NCBI RefSeq assembly: GCF_000314995.1
Contig: NZ_BAEO01000014.1
Span: 1-64,000, forward strand
From: Paraglaciecola arctica BSs20135
GTDB taxonomy: Bacteria; Pseudomonadota; Gammaproteobacteria; Enterobacterales; Alteromonadaceae
Length of the DNA stretch: 64,000 nucleotides
Direction of reading: 5' to 3'
The translations under genes were made by a program, and so were the position numbers. The notes beneath the pieces are model-generated. The model did no database searches. It was not told the origin of the DNA and worked only from the letters and a program-made list of their open reading frames with translations. Below are positions 1 to 8,510 of the stretch, one piece after another; the first letter of the stretch is position 1; every line of letters starts with the position of its first letter.

Positions 1-16
1 GAATTAGTTAGCGCAG

Positions 17-781
17 CTAAAGGTCATCCAAAAATGCATCGATATCATCTTCTAGTGCTTCTTCCTCTTCGGATTTTTCTACCTTTCCATCTTTCACTTT
101 AAATTCTAAGTTTTGGAAATAGGCACTTTTTACAAAAGCATAGGGATCGGCTGAAGAATTGAGTTGTTGTTCTTGTTGTATTACCGAGGCTCGGCTTTCT
201 AATGCTTTAATACCTATACGCAAGAAGCTAAAGTAAAAATTGAGACCATCTATAGGTAAGTAGTATGAATCCACATAATCGCCTACTGAACTGCGTATAT
301 CGCTAGGTCCTAGCGCAGGTATCATCAAATAGGGTCCTGTATTTACCCCCCACTTGCCCAAGACTTCTCCAAATTCCTCTTCCTTAGGCTCTAAACCAAT
401 TTCACTGGCGACATCTATTAAACCAAGTATACCCACAGTGGAATTCAACAAAAAACGGCCCAGACTAATAAAGGTGCCATCCAGCTTGCCTTGCAGCAGA
501 TTATTCAGACTGTTTGAAGGCTCTTCAAGATTTTCTGCCATGTTCAGTAAACCTGTGCGCGCTATTTGTGGCATATAATCCACATAAGCCACTGCAGTAG
601 GCCTTAAGATATATTCATCTAAAACCTCATAATTGAAGTCCCACATAGTGCGGTTTAATGATTCTAATGGATCTTTAGGATCTTGGTACTGCTGCGCTTG
701 GTCACTAGTAGTTTGCTGGGAAGCACACCCTCCGAGCAGCAACAAACCAGTTGCCATTATTAGAACAGCTATTTTATTCAT
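17..781 (-). CDS. mlaA: MlaA (VacJ) outer-membrane phospholipid-transport lipoprotein
   Basis: Outer-membrane lipoprotein of the Mla pathway, which removes misplaced phospholipids from the outer leaflet and passes them to periplasmic MlaC. The protein has 254 residues, normal for the family. It begins with a lipoprotein signal whose lipobox LLGGC puts the acylated cysteine at residue 19. The family signature follows (DPLESLNRTMWDFNY, about residues 38-52) along with the GPYLMIPALGPSD core. The tail is very acidic (EEEEALEDDIDAFLDDL). Its ATG overlaps the ccmI stop by one base (TAATG), so it is probably translated as the last gene of the ccm operon. Placement after ccmI is a context oddity; the identity is clear. 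Confidence 0.95.
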   Translation of the reverse strand: MNKIAVLIMATGLLLLGGCASQQTTSDQAQQYQDPKDPLESLNRTMWDFNYEVLDEYILRPTAVAYVDYMPQIARTGLLNMAENLEEPSNSLNNLLQGKLDGTFISLGRFLLNSTVGILGLIDVASEIGLEPKEEEFGEVLGKWGVNTGPYLMIPALGPSDIRSSVGDYVDSYYLPIDGLNFYFSFLRIGIKALESRASVIQQEQQLNSSADPYAFVKSAYFQNLEFKVKDGKVEKSEEEEALEDDIDAFLDDL

Positions 782-2043
782 TATAATTCTCTATCTATCG
801 TTATTGTGACTTGCGTCATCTGATCTGCGCTCAGGACTGTTATCAATTCACCTTGCAAGTCACCTGCTGCCTGAGTCCCATTTCCATCTATAGAAACCCT
901 AGCGACCAACTTAGCTTGTTGTAATTGCGACAAGGTATAATTTGGCGTCATGGCATTGTCATCAGACAACTCAACTACAATTGGGAATTCACCTAGAGGC
1001 ATTTTCACCACAGCAGCTGGCATTTTCATTTTTCCGGTACTTTCTTGAGCAAATACGAATAAAAAGCCGTTTTCAGGCAATTTTGACTGCAGCTCAGCAT
1101 TGATATTAATAGTTACCGATACTCGTGTTGAACCTAGGCTGTCCTCTGAAGGCTTAGTCTGGTTCTGAGCCACTTGCTGGCTAGTTTGGTCAAGTTCTGC
1201 CTGCAATTGCAAAATTCGTTGATTAACCGCCATATAATTCGGGTCAGTTTCAGGTATAAAAACCATTAATCTTTGCCAATTTTCCAGTGCTAATGCCTTA
1301 TCACCTAACTCAGTGGCAGCAATAGCCAAAACGCCCATAGCATTAGTGTTGTCTGGTTCCAATTTGAGTATGTACAACAACACATTTTTAGCCTGCAATA
1401 CTTGCTGCTCTTGCCCTGTCATCAATAACGCTTGAGCGTAGCTTGATAAAGTTCCAACGTTATTGGGATCATATTTCAAAGATTTTTCAAACGCTTCAAT
1501 AGCGCTGTCAATCCTATTAATGGCACCTGATACTCTGCCTAACAACATCCAACCAGTGGCGTCTTCAGGGGTGTCGACCAATTTTGTGCGCAATCCTAAG
1601 GCAAAGGTTTGTAAATCTTCTAAATTAAGGCTTTCATCGCCTTTAATCATTCTCTGCCCAAGCTCACTAGTTTGTTGTTGCGCAATCTGCCATTGCTCAA
1701 TAGATTGAATTTGATTCGCATAATAATACACAGCTATGCCTATCGACACACTCACCAAAGCGCCAATGATAATAGCCAGTCGTGCACTAGAACCATTGTC
1801 TTGACTGGTATTAATTTCATCTAACAGAGCTAGTTTTAATTCATTTTCTGACTGTAGTCTGTCTGTGTCGCTCAACAAACCTTGTTGCTGCTCAGTCTGT
1901 AATTCATTTAGTCGTTGTTTAATTAATTTCTTATTGGTTAACGCACTAACAGATCCATCAGCAGTTTTTCTAAAACATGGAAAAGCGATAAACAATAGGC
2001 CAATAACAACAAACAACACTGCACCTAGATAAAAAAGAGTCAC
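781..2043 (-). CDS. ccmI: Cytochrome c maturation protein CcmI
   Basis: CcmI delivers apocytochrome c to the CcmF/CcmH haem-ligation complex. The 420-residue protein has two membrane helices (about 1-21 and 88-108) with a cytoplasmic loop rich in Leu/Gln/Glu between them, as in the family. A periplasmic TPR-type helical repeat region (about 150-280) and a C-terminal beta-rich domain (about 305-420) follow. TPR-like sequences such as GWMLLGRVSGAINRIDSA and AIEAFEKSLKYDPNN are visible. It overlaps ccmH by four bases and mlaA by one, consistent with translational coupling. Confidence 0.93.
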   Translation of the reverse strand: MTLFYLGAVLFVVIGLLFIAFPCFRKTADGSVSALTNKKLIKQRLNELQTEQQQGLLSDTDRLQSENELKLALLDEINTSQDNGSSARLAIIIGALVSVSIGIAVYYYANQIQSIEQWQIAQQQTSELGQRMIKGDESLNLEDLQTFALGLRTKLVDTPEDATGWMLLGRVSGAINRIDSAIEAFEKSLKYDPNNVGTLSSYAQALLMTGQEQQVLQAKNVLLYILKLEPDNTNAMGVLAIAATELGDKALALENWQRLMVFIPETDPNYMAVNQRILQLQAELDQTSQQVAQNQTKPSEDSLGSTRVSVTININAELQSKLPENGFLFVFAQESTGKMKMPAAVVKMPLGEFPIVVELSDDNAMTPNYTLSQLQQAKLVARVSIDGNGTQAAGDLQGELITVLSADQMTQVTITIDREL

Positions 2044-2492
2044 TCGTCACGCTCCAAAATTTCTTGAGCCTTGGCTAACTGCTCACTGTCCATCTCAACC
2101 CCTTGACGTTTGCGAGTGATAACAATTCCCACCAAAGCGGCAAAAACAAATAACACAGGCAATAACCATAACCAAATTGTCATAGGATTTACTGGGGGTT
2201 GGTAATACACAAAGTCGCCATATCTTTGCTTCATATATTCAATCACTTGCTCTTTATCGTAATCTTTTTGTAGCAAGTCGTAGACCTTGCGTTTTAGATC
2301 CACCGCTATCATGGCATCAGAATCGGCAATATTTTGGTTCTGGCATTTGGGGCAGCGTAATTCTTTGGTTAACTCTAAAAATAATGCGTCTTTTTTAGGC
2401 TCATCAAAGTGAAACTTGTCTTCTGTTGCAAGTGCAAGGTTGATAACACTGCCTAGTATAAGAATCATTAAAGTAGTGACTAAGCGATTCAT
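2040..2492 (-). CDS. ccmH: Cytochrome c maturation thiol-reductase subunit CcmH (CcmL)
   Basis: Periplasm-facing, membrane-anchored thiol oxidoreductase that keeps the CXXCH motif of apocytochrome c reduced for haem attachment. I place the start at the ATG at 2492 (150 residues), because it overlaps the ccmG stop as ATGA and is followed directly by a signal peptide. The longer reading from 2537 only adds sequence inside ccmG. The diagnostic LRCPKCQNQNIADSDA motif has redox cysteines at about 47 and 50. A C-terminal membrane helix lies near residues 104-122. This is the short form without a fused TPR domain; CcmI supplies that role. Confidence 0.94.
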   Translation of the reverse strand: MNRLVTTLMILILGSVINLALATEDKFHFDEPKKDALFLELTKELRCPKCQNQNIADSDAMIAVDLKRKVYDLLQKDYDKEQVIEYMKQRYGDFVYYQPPVNPMTIWLWLLPVLFVFAALVGIVITRKRQGVEMDSEQLAKAQEILERDE

Positions 2493-3061
2493 TGCGCCAC
2501 CAACAAGTCGTATACAGGTGCAAATTTGTTCTTCCACACACGAGGATTGATATCACCAATGTGGTGCAAGCGTATCTTGCCTTGTTGATCAATAAGATAA
2601 GTTTCTGGTGCGCCGGTTACGCCAAGATCCATGGACAGATCCCGTTTGACATCAAATATATTGAAGGCATAAGGATTGCCCAATTGACTGAGCTTATCTG
2701 TGACTTCCTGCTGCACGCGTGCGACAGTTTTAATTCCAAAATCCGGGTCCATATCTTGGTCAAAGTACAAACCCACAATGTGTTTACCTTCACCTTGTAA
2801 CTGCTTGAGGTAAGGCAACTCAATGGCGCATGTGATGCACCATACTCCCCAAACATTAAGAAGTGTCACTTTGCCAAGAAATACATCTTCGTTATAAGTC
2901 TGCTCAATATTCATTAAATCAGGCAAAACAAACTCAGGCATAGGTTGTTCAAGTAGGCTAGATTGATGCTCTCTTGGATTGGAAAACAACCCTTGATACA
3001 AAAATATAATTAACCCCAAAAACAGTCCCAATGGGATCAAATATAATGCGATTTTTTTCAA
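2489..3061 (-). CDS. ccmG: Thiol:disulfide interchange protein CcmG (DsbE)
   Basis: Membrane-anchored periplasmic thioredoxin-fold reductase in the thiol-handling branch of cytochrome c maturation. It has an N-terminal anchor (about 5-23) and then a redoxin domain with the active site WCITC (Cys75, Cys78). The usual acidic CcmG features and a cis-Pro region (VTGAPETYLID) follow. Length (190 residues) is typical. The active-site middle residues are Ile-Thr rather than the more usual Pro-Thr, a minor difference. Four-base overlaps join it to ccmF upstream and ccmH downstream. Confidence 0.94.
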   Translation of the reverse strand: MKKIALYLIPLGLFLGLIIFLYQGLFSNPREHQSSLLEQPMPEFVLPDLMNIEQTYNEDVFLGKVTLLNVWGVWCITCAIELPYLKQLQGEGKHIVGLYFDQDMDPDFGIKTVARVQQEVTDKLSQLGNPYAFNIFDVKRDLSMDLGVTGAPETYLIDQQGKIRLHHIGDINPRVWKNKFAPVYDLLVAQ

Positions 3062-5064
3062 GACAGTTGCTCCGCTAAGGTCGGATTGGATGTTTTATTC
3101 GCTTTGGATTTATGCACAATTTTAGTCATACGATAACGTTTATCACTAATAGACAAAACTCCGCCAAAGGCCATAATAAATGCGCCTAACCATATCCAGT
3201 TAATAAAAGGTTTTACATAAATACGTAATGACCAATCGCCATTTTTAAGCTGCTCACCTAAAGCCACAAATAAATCTCGTGTGAAACCAGAATCTATACC
3301 CGCTTCGGTCATGACATTTCGTTGCACCGGATAAAAACGTTTTTCAGCGGCAACTGATGCCACTTTATTACCCTGTTGATATACATCAACATGGCCTACA
3401 TCAGCAGTAAAATTAGGGCCGGAATATTCTGATACGTTTTTGAAAACAAACTCATAACCTTGCAATGTTACGCTGTCTCCGGGCGCCATTCTGACATTGC
3501 GCTCTACGTTATAGGCACTAACTAATGCAATACCGATAAGCGTAACGGCAAAACCTAGATGCCCAGATACCATGCCCCAATGACTAGGCGTCAGTTTTTG
3601 TAAGCTCTGCAAAATGGAATATTTACCTGAGGTGATTTGTGGCTCAATACGCTGGCGAATTTCCATAATAGTAGTGACAACAATCCAAAAACTCATCACT
3701 AAGCCTAAGGTCGCCATATAACTGGATTGTTCAAAACTGGCATTAACTAATACTGCAGCCGATACACTTAAAGCAAAAGCTATCAACAATTGTTTGTAAA
3801 GGGCCTGTGGCGATTGGCTTTTCCAGCGCGACAGTGGGCCTATTCCCATAATCAATACAAATGGCACAATGAGATAAGTAAACATTTGATTGAAGAATGG
3901 CGCGCCGATAGAAATAGACCCCATGCCTATTTCCTTGTGAACCAAAGGTAATAAAGTGCCTAACAACACCACCAAAGTGGCGGCGCTTAAGAACACATTA
4001 TTACCAATCAATAATACTTCTCTTGAAAACAGTTGGTATCTGCCATTACCTTTTAACTGTGGAGCCCTGTAGGCGTACAAAGCCAATGAACCGCCGATAA
4101 TCACCACTAACAAGCCAAGAATAAATAGTCCACGACTAGGATCGCTAGCAAATGAATGCACTGAAACCAATACCCCTGAGCGCACTAAAAAGGTACCCAA
4201 GAGGCTTAATGAAAACGCAGATATCGCCAGCAACACTGTCCAAGACTTAAACACTTTACGTTTTTCAGTCACAGCCAAACTGTGGATCAAAGCAGTACCT
4301 ATCAACCAAGGCATAAAAGAAGCATTTTCAACAGGATCCCAAAACCACCAACCGCCCCAACCAAGTTCGTAGTAGGCCCACCAACTACCCAGGGCCACCC
4401 CTACAGTGAGAAACGACCATGCAGCTAATGTCCAAGGCCTAGACCATCGAGCCCAAGTTGAATCCAACTGGCCAGAAATCAACGCAGCAATCGCAAAAGC
4501 AAAAGCAACAGAAAAACCTACATATCCCATGTACAACATTGGAGGATGAATAATCATGCCAATATCTTGCAATAATGGATTTAAGTCTTTGCCATCTATA
4601 GGGAAAAAGGGCAATAAACGATCAAATGGGTTAGAGGTAAGTAACATAAACAAGTAAAAGCCAATCGCTACCATACCTAAGATGGATAACACTCTGGCGA
4701 CCATTTTGATGGGAATAGCCTTACTAAAAAGTGCCACCGCCACTGTCCAGGTAGAGAAGATCAACACCCACAATAAAAACGAGCCTTCATGCCCGCCCCA
4801 CACGGCGGTAATTTTGTAATAAATGGGCAAGGTACTGTTCGAAGTATTAGCTACATAAGCCAAACTAAAATCATCGGTAATAAAACCATGGGTCAGGCAA
4901 GCATAAGCAAATACAGTAAACACAAACATACCAATGGCTAAAGGTTTTGCCATGGCCATCATGCGAGAATGATTCACGTAGGCGCCCCACATAGGGTAAA
5001 TAGACAACAATATGCCCATCATCAAAGCCATTACTAACGCAAAATTTCCTAATTCAGCTACCAT
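3058..5064 (-). CDS. ccmF: Haem lyase CcmF
   Basis: Polytopic inner-membrane haem lyase that takes haem from holo-CcmE and attaches it to apocytochrome c. The 668-residue protein has many hydrophobic helices and the tryptophan-rich haem-handling motif WGGWWFWDP at about 236-244. Conserved periplasmic histidines include WGGHEG near 90 and IIHPPMLYMGY near 172. A large soluble domain precedes the last helix near the C-terminus. It starts two bases downstream of ccmE and overlaps ccmG by four bases. Confidence 0.97.
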   Translation of the reverse strand: MVAELGNFALVMALMMGILLSIYPMWGAYVNHSRMMAMAKPLAIGMFVFTVFAYACLTHGFITDDFSLAYVANTSNSTLPIYYKITAVWGGHEGSFLLWVLIFSTWTVAVALFSKAIPIKMVARVLSILGMVAIGFYLFMLLTSNPFDRLLPFFPIDGKDLNPLLQDIGMIIHPPMLYMGYVGFSVAFAFAIAALISGQLDSTWARWSRPWTLAAWSFLTVGVALGSWWAYYELGWGGWWFWDPVENASFMPWLIGTALIHSLAVTEKRKVFKSWTVLLAISAFSLSLLGTFLVRSGVLVSVHSFASDPSRGLFILGLLVVIIGGSLALYAYRAPQLKGNGRYQLFSREVLLIGNNVFLSAATLVVLLGTLLPLVHKEIGMGSISIGAPFFNQMFTYLIVPFVLIMGIGPLSRWKSQSPQALYKQLLIAFALSVSAAVLVNASFEQSSYMATLGLVMSFWIVVTTIMEIRQRIEPQITSGKYSILQSLQKLTPSHWGMVSGHLGFAVTLIGIALVSAYNVERNVRMAPGDSVTLQGYEFVFKNVSEYSGPNFTADVGHVDVYQQGNKVASVAAEKRFYPVQRNVMTEAGIDSGFTRDLFVALGEQLKNGDWSLRIYVKPFINWIWLGAFIMAFGGVLSISDKRYRMTKIVHKSKANKTSNPTLAEQLS

Positions 5065-5066
5065 GA

Positions 5067-5552
5067 TTATTCACCTGCCTGTGCTTTACCATAACTAGCC
5101 TGGTCTGGTTTAATGTGTTTAATGCCTTTCATTTTTTCTGCCAACTCGGGTGGCATATATTCTTCATCATGTTTAGCTAACACTTCATGAGCATCAATAT
5201 GGTTATTTTTAGTCAGCACTCCTGTTGCAACAATGCCCTGCCCTTCTCGAAACAAGTCGGGTAAAATCCCTTGATAACTCACAGTCACGACAGGGCCGGT
5301 ATCCACTAAATCAAAACTGACCTTCAAGGTTTGTTGATCTCGCTTAACAGTACCGGGCACAACCATGCCACCGATACGCAAACGCTGACCAACCTGAGGA
5401 ATTTGTCCATCTTTACCCTCAATAATTTCGGAAGGTGTATAAAACAGGTCGATATTTTGGCTAAGTGCATACAACATCAAACCAATAGCGCCACCTAATA
5501 CCAGTATGATTGAAGATACCACCAGCAATCGTTTTTGACGTCTTGGGTTCAT
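5067..5552 (-). CDS. ccmE: Haem chaperone CcmE
   Basis: Periplasmic haem chaperone that binds haem covalently and hands it to CcmF. It has one N-terminal membrane anchor (about 9-30) and an OB-fold beta-barrel. The haem-binding His-x3-Tyr motif is KHDEEYMP, with His128 and Tyr132. The 161-residue length is normal. The ATG overlaps the ccmD stop by four bases. The C-terminal tail after the motif is short and Lys-rich, as usual. Confidence 0.96.
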   Translation of the reverse strand: MNPRRQKRLLVVSSIILVLGGAIGLMLYALSQNIDLFYTPSEIIEGKDGQIPQVGQRLRIGGMVVPGTVKRDQQTLKVSFDLVDTGPVVTVSYQGILPDLFREGQGIVATGVLTKNNHIDAHEVLAKHDEEYMPPELAEKMKGIKHIKPDQASYGKAQAGE

Positions 5553-5818
5553 ATTGTTTCTCCGTTAGTTCTTTGTTCCGCTGTAGCACTTTTCTGAGCT
5601 GTAGCACTTTTCTCAGCTGTAGCACTTTGCTCAGCCGCAGCTTTAATGCGCGCTTGCCTTTTTTGTTCAGTCAAGACTTGTTTCAACATGGCTCGTTTTG
5701 AAAAAAATGAGTCTAGCCATAAAACCAATAGACTTATGGCTGCACAACCAAATGACAACCAAACGTATAAACCGTAACCGGCCATATCTAAGAAACTACT
5801 GAAGTCTTCAAAATGCAT
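5549..5818 (-). CDS. ccmD: Haem exporter subunit CcmD, with a repeat-extended tail
   Basis: Small single-span protein that helps release holo-CcmE from the CcmABC complex. It shows the typical start ([16 protein letters not shown]) and one helix (about 15-37), followed by a Lys/Arg-rich cytoplasmic part. At 89 residues it is longer than many CcmD proteins because the tail carries three imperfect copies of the hexapeptide [12 protein letters not shown]. These are encoded by three tandem 18-base units. It sits between ccmC (one-base overlap) and ccmE (four-base overlap). Confidence 0.88.
   Translation of the reverse strand: MHFEDFSSFLDMAGYGLYVWLSFGCAAISLLVLWLDSFFSKRAMLKQVLTEQKRQARIKAAAEQSATAEKSATAQKSATAEQRTNGETI
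5580..5633. repeat. Three 18-bp tandem repeats inside ccmD
   Basis: Three consecutive 18-base units (5580-5597, 5598-5615, 5616-5633) differ at only one or two positions. They stay in frame and encode a repeated six-residue Ser-Ala-Thr-Ala-Glu/Gln-Lys block in the tail of CcmD. Copy number could change by slippage without breaking the frame. Confidence 0.9.
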
Positions 5819-6576
5819 TATTTGCCCTCACTAGAGGCTGCGCTTTTATTTGCCAAAGCCACTACCCAAGGGCGTTTAAGCTCTCGTTGCAGGATCTCGT
5901 TTTGCATACGTAATAAAAAAATAGCCCCACTAACCAATGCCCAGCCAAGAATAGACAGTAGAAGTGGCCATAACATTTCTGGCGGCATTGAAGGTTTATC
6001 GAATTTCATGATGCTGGCGCCTTGATGCAAGGTGTTCCACCATTGTACTGAGTAATGAATAATCGGCAGATTGATCACCCCAACTATCGCCATAACCCCA
6101 GCAGCTTTACCCGCTTGTTGTTTATCTTCAAAAGCTTTGTATAACGAAATCACCCCAAGAAATAAAAACAATAATATCAATTGCGACGTTAACCTAGCAT
6201 CCCACTCCCACCATGTGCCCCACATAGGTTTTCCCCAAGCGGCGCCAGTGATAAGCGAAACAAAAGTAACAGTTGCACCTACAGGTGCTAAGGCCATCAT
6301 CGCCATAAAAGACGTTTTAACCTGCCAGACTAAACCAACAAAAGCGGCAATGGCCATTGCGCTGTATAAACTTTTTGATAGAACGGCACTAGGTACATGC
6401 ACATAAATAATTCGGTAGGCTTCACTTTGTTGATAATCCATAGGGGCAAAAGCCAAGCCCCAAACGGTTGCGACTAAAATGACAGCCAACCCCAGCAGAC
6501 TAAACCAAGGCAACAATTTTTGGCATAGATGATAGGTACGTTCAGTTTTAGCGTAAGGATGTAACCACTTCCACAT
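5818..6576 (-). CDS. ccmC: Haem exporter subunit CcmC
   Basis: Six-helix membrane protein of the haem-handling family that loads haem onto CcmE. The 252-residue sequence has the tryptophan-rich motif WGTWWEWD (about 119-126). Axial-ligand type histidines occur in YVHVPSA (near 60) and in IIHYSVQWW. It shares single-base overlaps with ccmB upstream and ccmD downstream. Family assignment is unambiguous. Confidence 0.97.
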   Translation of the reverse strand: MWKWLHPYAKTERTYHLCQKLLPWFSLLGLAVILVATVWGLAFAPMDYQQSEAYRIIYVHVPSAVLSKSLYSAMAIAAFVGLVWQVKTSFMAMMALAPVGATVTFVSLITGAAWGKPMWGTWWEWDARLTSQLILLFLFLGVISLYKAFEDKQQAGKAAGVMAIVGVINLPIIHYSVQWWNTLHQGASIMKFDKPSMPPEMLWPLLLSILGWALVSGAIFLLRMQNEILQRELKRPWVVALANKSAASSEGK

Positions 6577-7241
6577 CAGGTTTGACTCACTCTAAGTGCA
6601 TAAGCGATGGCAAAAGGGGCCAAGGCTAAGGAGAAAAGGAACATAGCGCCAATGATCGCCAGTTGTGCAGTATATTGTAATTGCATAGAAGCAGATTCTA
6701 CGGCCGAGGTAGCAAAAATTAACAGCGGAATAAACACCGGAAGTAGCAATAACGCTAACAACACGCCGCCGCGATTTAATCCAACAGTCAAACCTACCGC
6801 TATAGCACCAATCAGGCTCAATAAAGGAGTGCCTAATAACAAGGTTTTTAATAATGCCCAATACATTGGTTCACTCAAGTGTAAAAACAGCGCCAACAAG
6901 GGCGATAATATGATCAAAGGCAGAATACTAGTTAACCAATGGACCAGCACTTTTACTAAAGCAGCAGCAGGTAATGAAGTACTCGACAACATCAATTGTT
7001 CCAATGAACCATCTTGAAAATCATCTCGAAATAATCGCTCTAAACCTAACAGCGAAGATAATATAGCAGCCACCCAAATAACCCCTGGGCCAATGAGTTG
7101 CAAGGTTTTTGGTTCAGGTCCCACAGCCAATGGAAACAGGCTTATCACCAAAATAAAAAATAACATCGGCTGCATCAACTCAGCTCTTTGTCTATATGCC
7201 AAGGCTAAGTCACGCTTTAAAATAGCCATCAATGCCGCCAC
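6576..7241 (-). CDS. ccmB: Haem exporter permease CcmB
   Basis: Membrane permease partner of the ATPase CcmA in the complex that releases holo-CcmE from CcmC. The 221-residue protein has six predicted hydrophobic helices. CcmB-type features are visible: LKRDLALAYRQRAELMQPM at the N-terminus and the LERLFRDDFQDGSLEQL loop. Its ATG overlaps the stop of ccmA by one base, and its own stop overlaps ccmC in the same way. Confidence 0.96.
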   Translation of the reverse strand: MAALMAILKRDLALAYRQRAELMQPMLFFILVISLFPLAVGPEPKTLQLIGPGVIWVAAILSSLLGLERLFRDDFQDGSLEQLMLSSTSLPAAALVKVLVHWLTSILPLIILSPLLALFLHLSEPMYWALLKTLLLGTPLLSLIGAIAVGLTVGLNRGGVLLALLLLPVFIPLLIFATSAVESASMQLQYTAQLAIIGAMFLFSLALAPFAIAYALRVSQT

Positions 7242-7870
7242 TAAATCCGGTACTCCAAGGTCAGTTCATCCGTTGGATAATCAATACGTAAAGCTTGGTG
7301 AGAAGTCATCACTACTGCACCACCACCACTGAGAAATTGAGTAATTTGATTGCTTAACAAATCAATACCTTGAGTATCAAGCGCGGTAAAAGGTTCGTCC
7401 AAGATCCATAATTTTGCATCTCGTTTAAACCAAAATCTTGCCAATGCCACCCTACGCTGTTGTCCAGCAGATAAATTTGCTACTGGAATATCTTCTAATC
7501 CTACTAAATTTAGCTGAGCTAAAGTGTCATAAATTGTATCAACTGAAATACTAACCAGATGTTGTTTGCACCAAAACTGCAAATTTTCCACCGCACTGAG
7601 TGTCTGGTTAATTCCTAACTTGTGACCAAAATACACCAAATTTTGATGATAATTTTCGCGACAATCTTGGATGTTTTGTTGTGAGAAATAGACTTCACCA
7701 GAATCAGCCGCCACTAAACCCGCCAGCACTCTAAGCATACTGGTTTTACCGGCGCCATTTTGCCCTTTGACGTACAGTAAACCGCCTTGCTTTACGGCAA
7801 AGTTTAGGTTTTCAAACAATAATCGATCTCTTTTGACTACAGACAAATTAGTTACAGAAAGTACCGCCAA
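7241..7870 (-). CDS. ccmA: Haem exporter ATP-binding protein CcmA
   Basis: ABC-type ATPase that, with CcmB, drives release of haem-loaded CcmE. The 209-residue protein shows Walker A GQNGAGKT (about 36-43), the ABC signature LSAGQQRR near 130-137 and Walker B LWILDEP near 155. The start codon is TTG. A Shine-Dalgarno-like GAGGA lies about six bases upstream, which supports this start. It is the first gene of the ccm-mlaA operon, so the promoter should lie in 7871-8195. Confidence 0.95.
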   Translation of the reverse strand: MAVLSVTNLSVVKRDRLLFENLNFAVKQGGLLYVKGQNGAGKTSMLRVLAGLVAADSGEVYFSQQNIQDCRENYHQNLVYFGHKLGINQTLSAVENLQFWCKQHLVSISVDTIYDTLAQLNLVGLEDIPVANLSAGQQRRVALARFWFKRDAKLWILDEPFTALDTQGIDLLSNQITQFLSGGGAVVMTSHQALRIDYPTDELTLEYRI

Positions 7871-8195
7871 ACGGATCCTCGTTTTTTCTATTAGAGTGCG
7901 TTTAAATTAGAGTGCGTATAATGCGTATAAAAAATAGTGCTTATAAATTTAACTTATAAATAGCACGGCAAAGAGCGCAGCAAATTAACTTTCAATAATA
8001 TCATAGGGTTTGGCTCTGACCTACTAGCAAAAACAAATTGAAATACCAATTTGTCCTAATAATTGGTAACAAAATAATTAGCATGCTAAATCCAATAAAG
8101 TGTGACTAATAAACAAGTGGATTAGCCAATATAGGTGAGTTGCGGGTAAACTATAATTTAACTCATGCTTAATAATATCAGCCGATAACCTTTAT
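7871..8195. other. Divergent intergenic region between ccmA and the fliK-like gene
   Basis: These 325 AT-rich bases must hold the promoters for both directions. I see an 11-base direct repeat (TTAGAGTGCGT, near 7891 and 7907) close to the ccmA start and a TATAAT at 8152-8157 upstream of the fliK-like gene without a convincing -35 box. No gene or RNA is evident. Confidence 0.5.
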
Positions 8196-8510
8196 ATGCC
8201 TGACATTTCCCAATCTTCCCAAGCAACCATATCTCAGGCTATTACCCAACTGAGTCAATTGGCCCCTACGTCAGAGGTAGCTCGACAAGGTGTTGATGTA
8301 TTAGTGAAACATTTAGCCGGTAACGTTTTAAGTTTAAATAAAAACACTGTTTTACTGAATAAAGTTGTTTTAATAAACAATCCAGAGATCACAGGAAAAC
8401 TAACAGAAGGTCAAACTCACCAAGTTAAATTATCTTTAGAAAATAGTCCTGCACTTGAGTTTTTTTTCAACATCAAGTGCCAAATTAACGAATGTTATTC
8501 CACTCACTGA
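8196..8510 (+). pseudogene. FliK-like hook-length control protein, N-terminal fragment before a frameshift
   Basis: This reading frame has a good start at 8196 but runs into a run of eight T (8460-8467) and stops at 8510. The next frame carries straight on with FliK-type sequence. Removing one T would fuse residues 1-88 to the long downstream frame, giving one protein of about 796 residues. The last 16 or so residues here (from FFFNIKCQ) are therefore out of frame. It could be a real disruption, a homopolymer sequencing error, or a site for transcriptional slippage; the sequence alone cannot decide. Confidence 0.7.

Noticed and set aside
8455-8460. TTG at 8455 as the real start of the FliK-like protein
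   Set aside because: It has no ribosome site, and the frame upstream encodes the expected N-terminal sequence; a frameshift explains it better.
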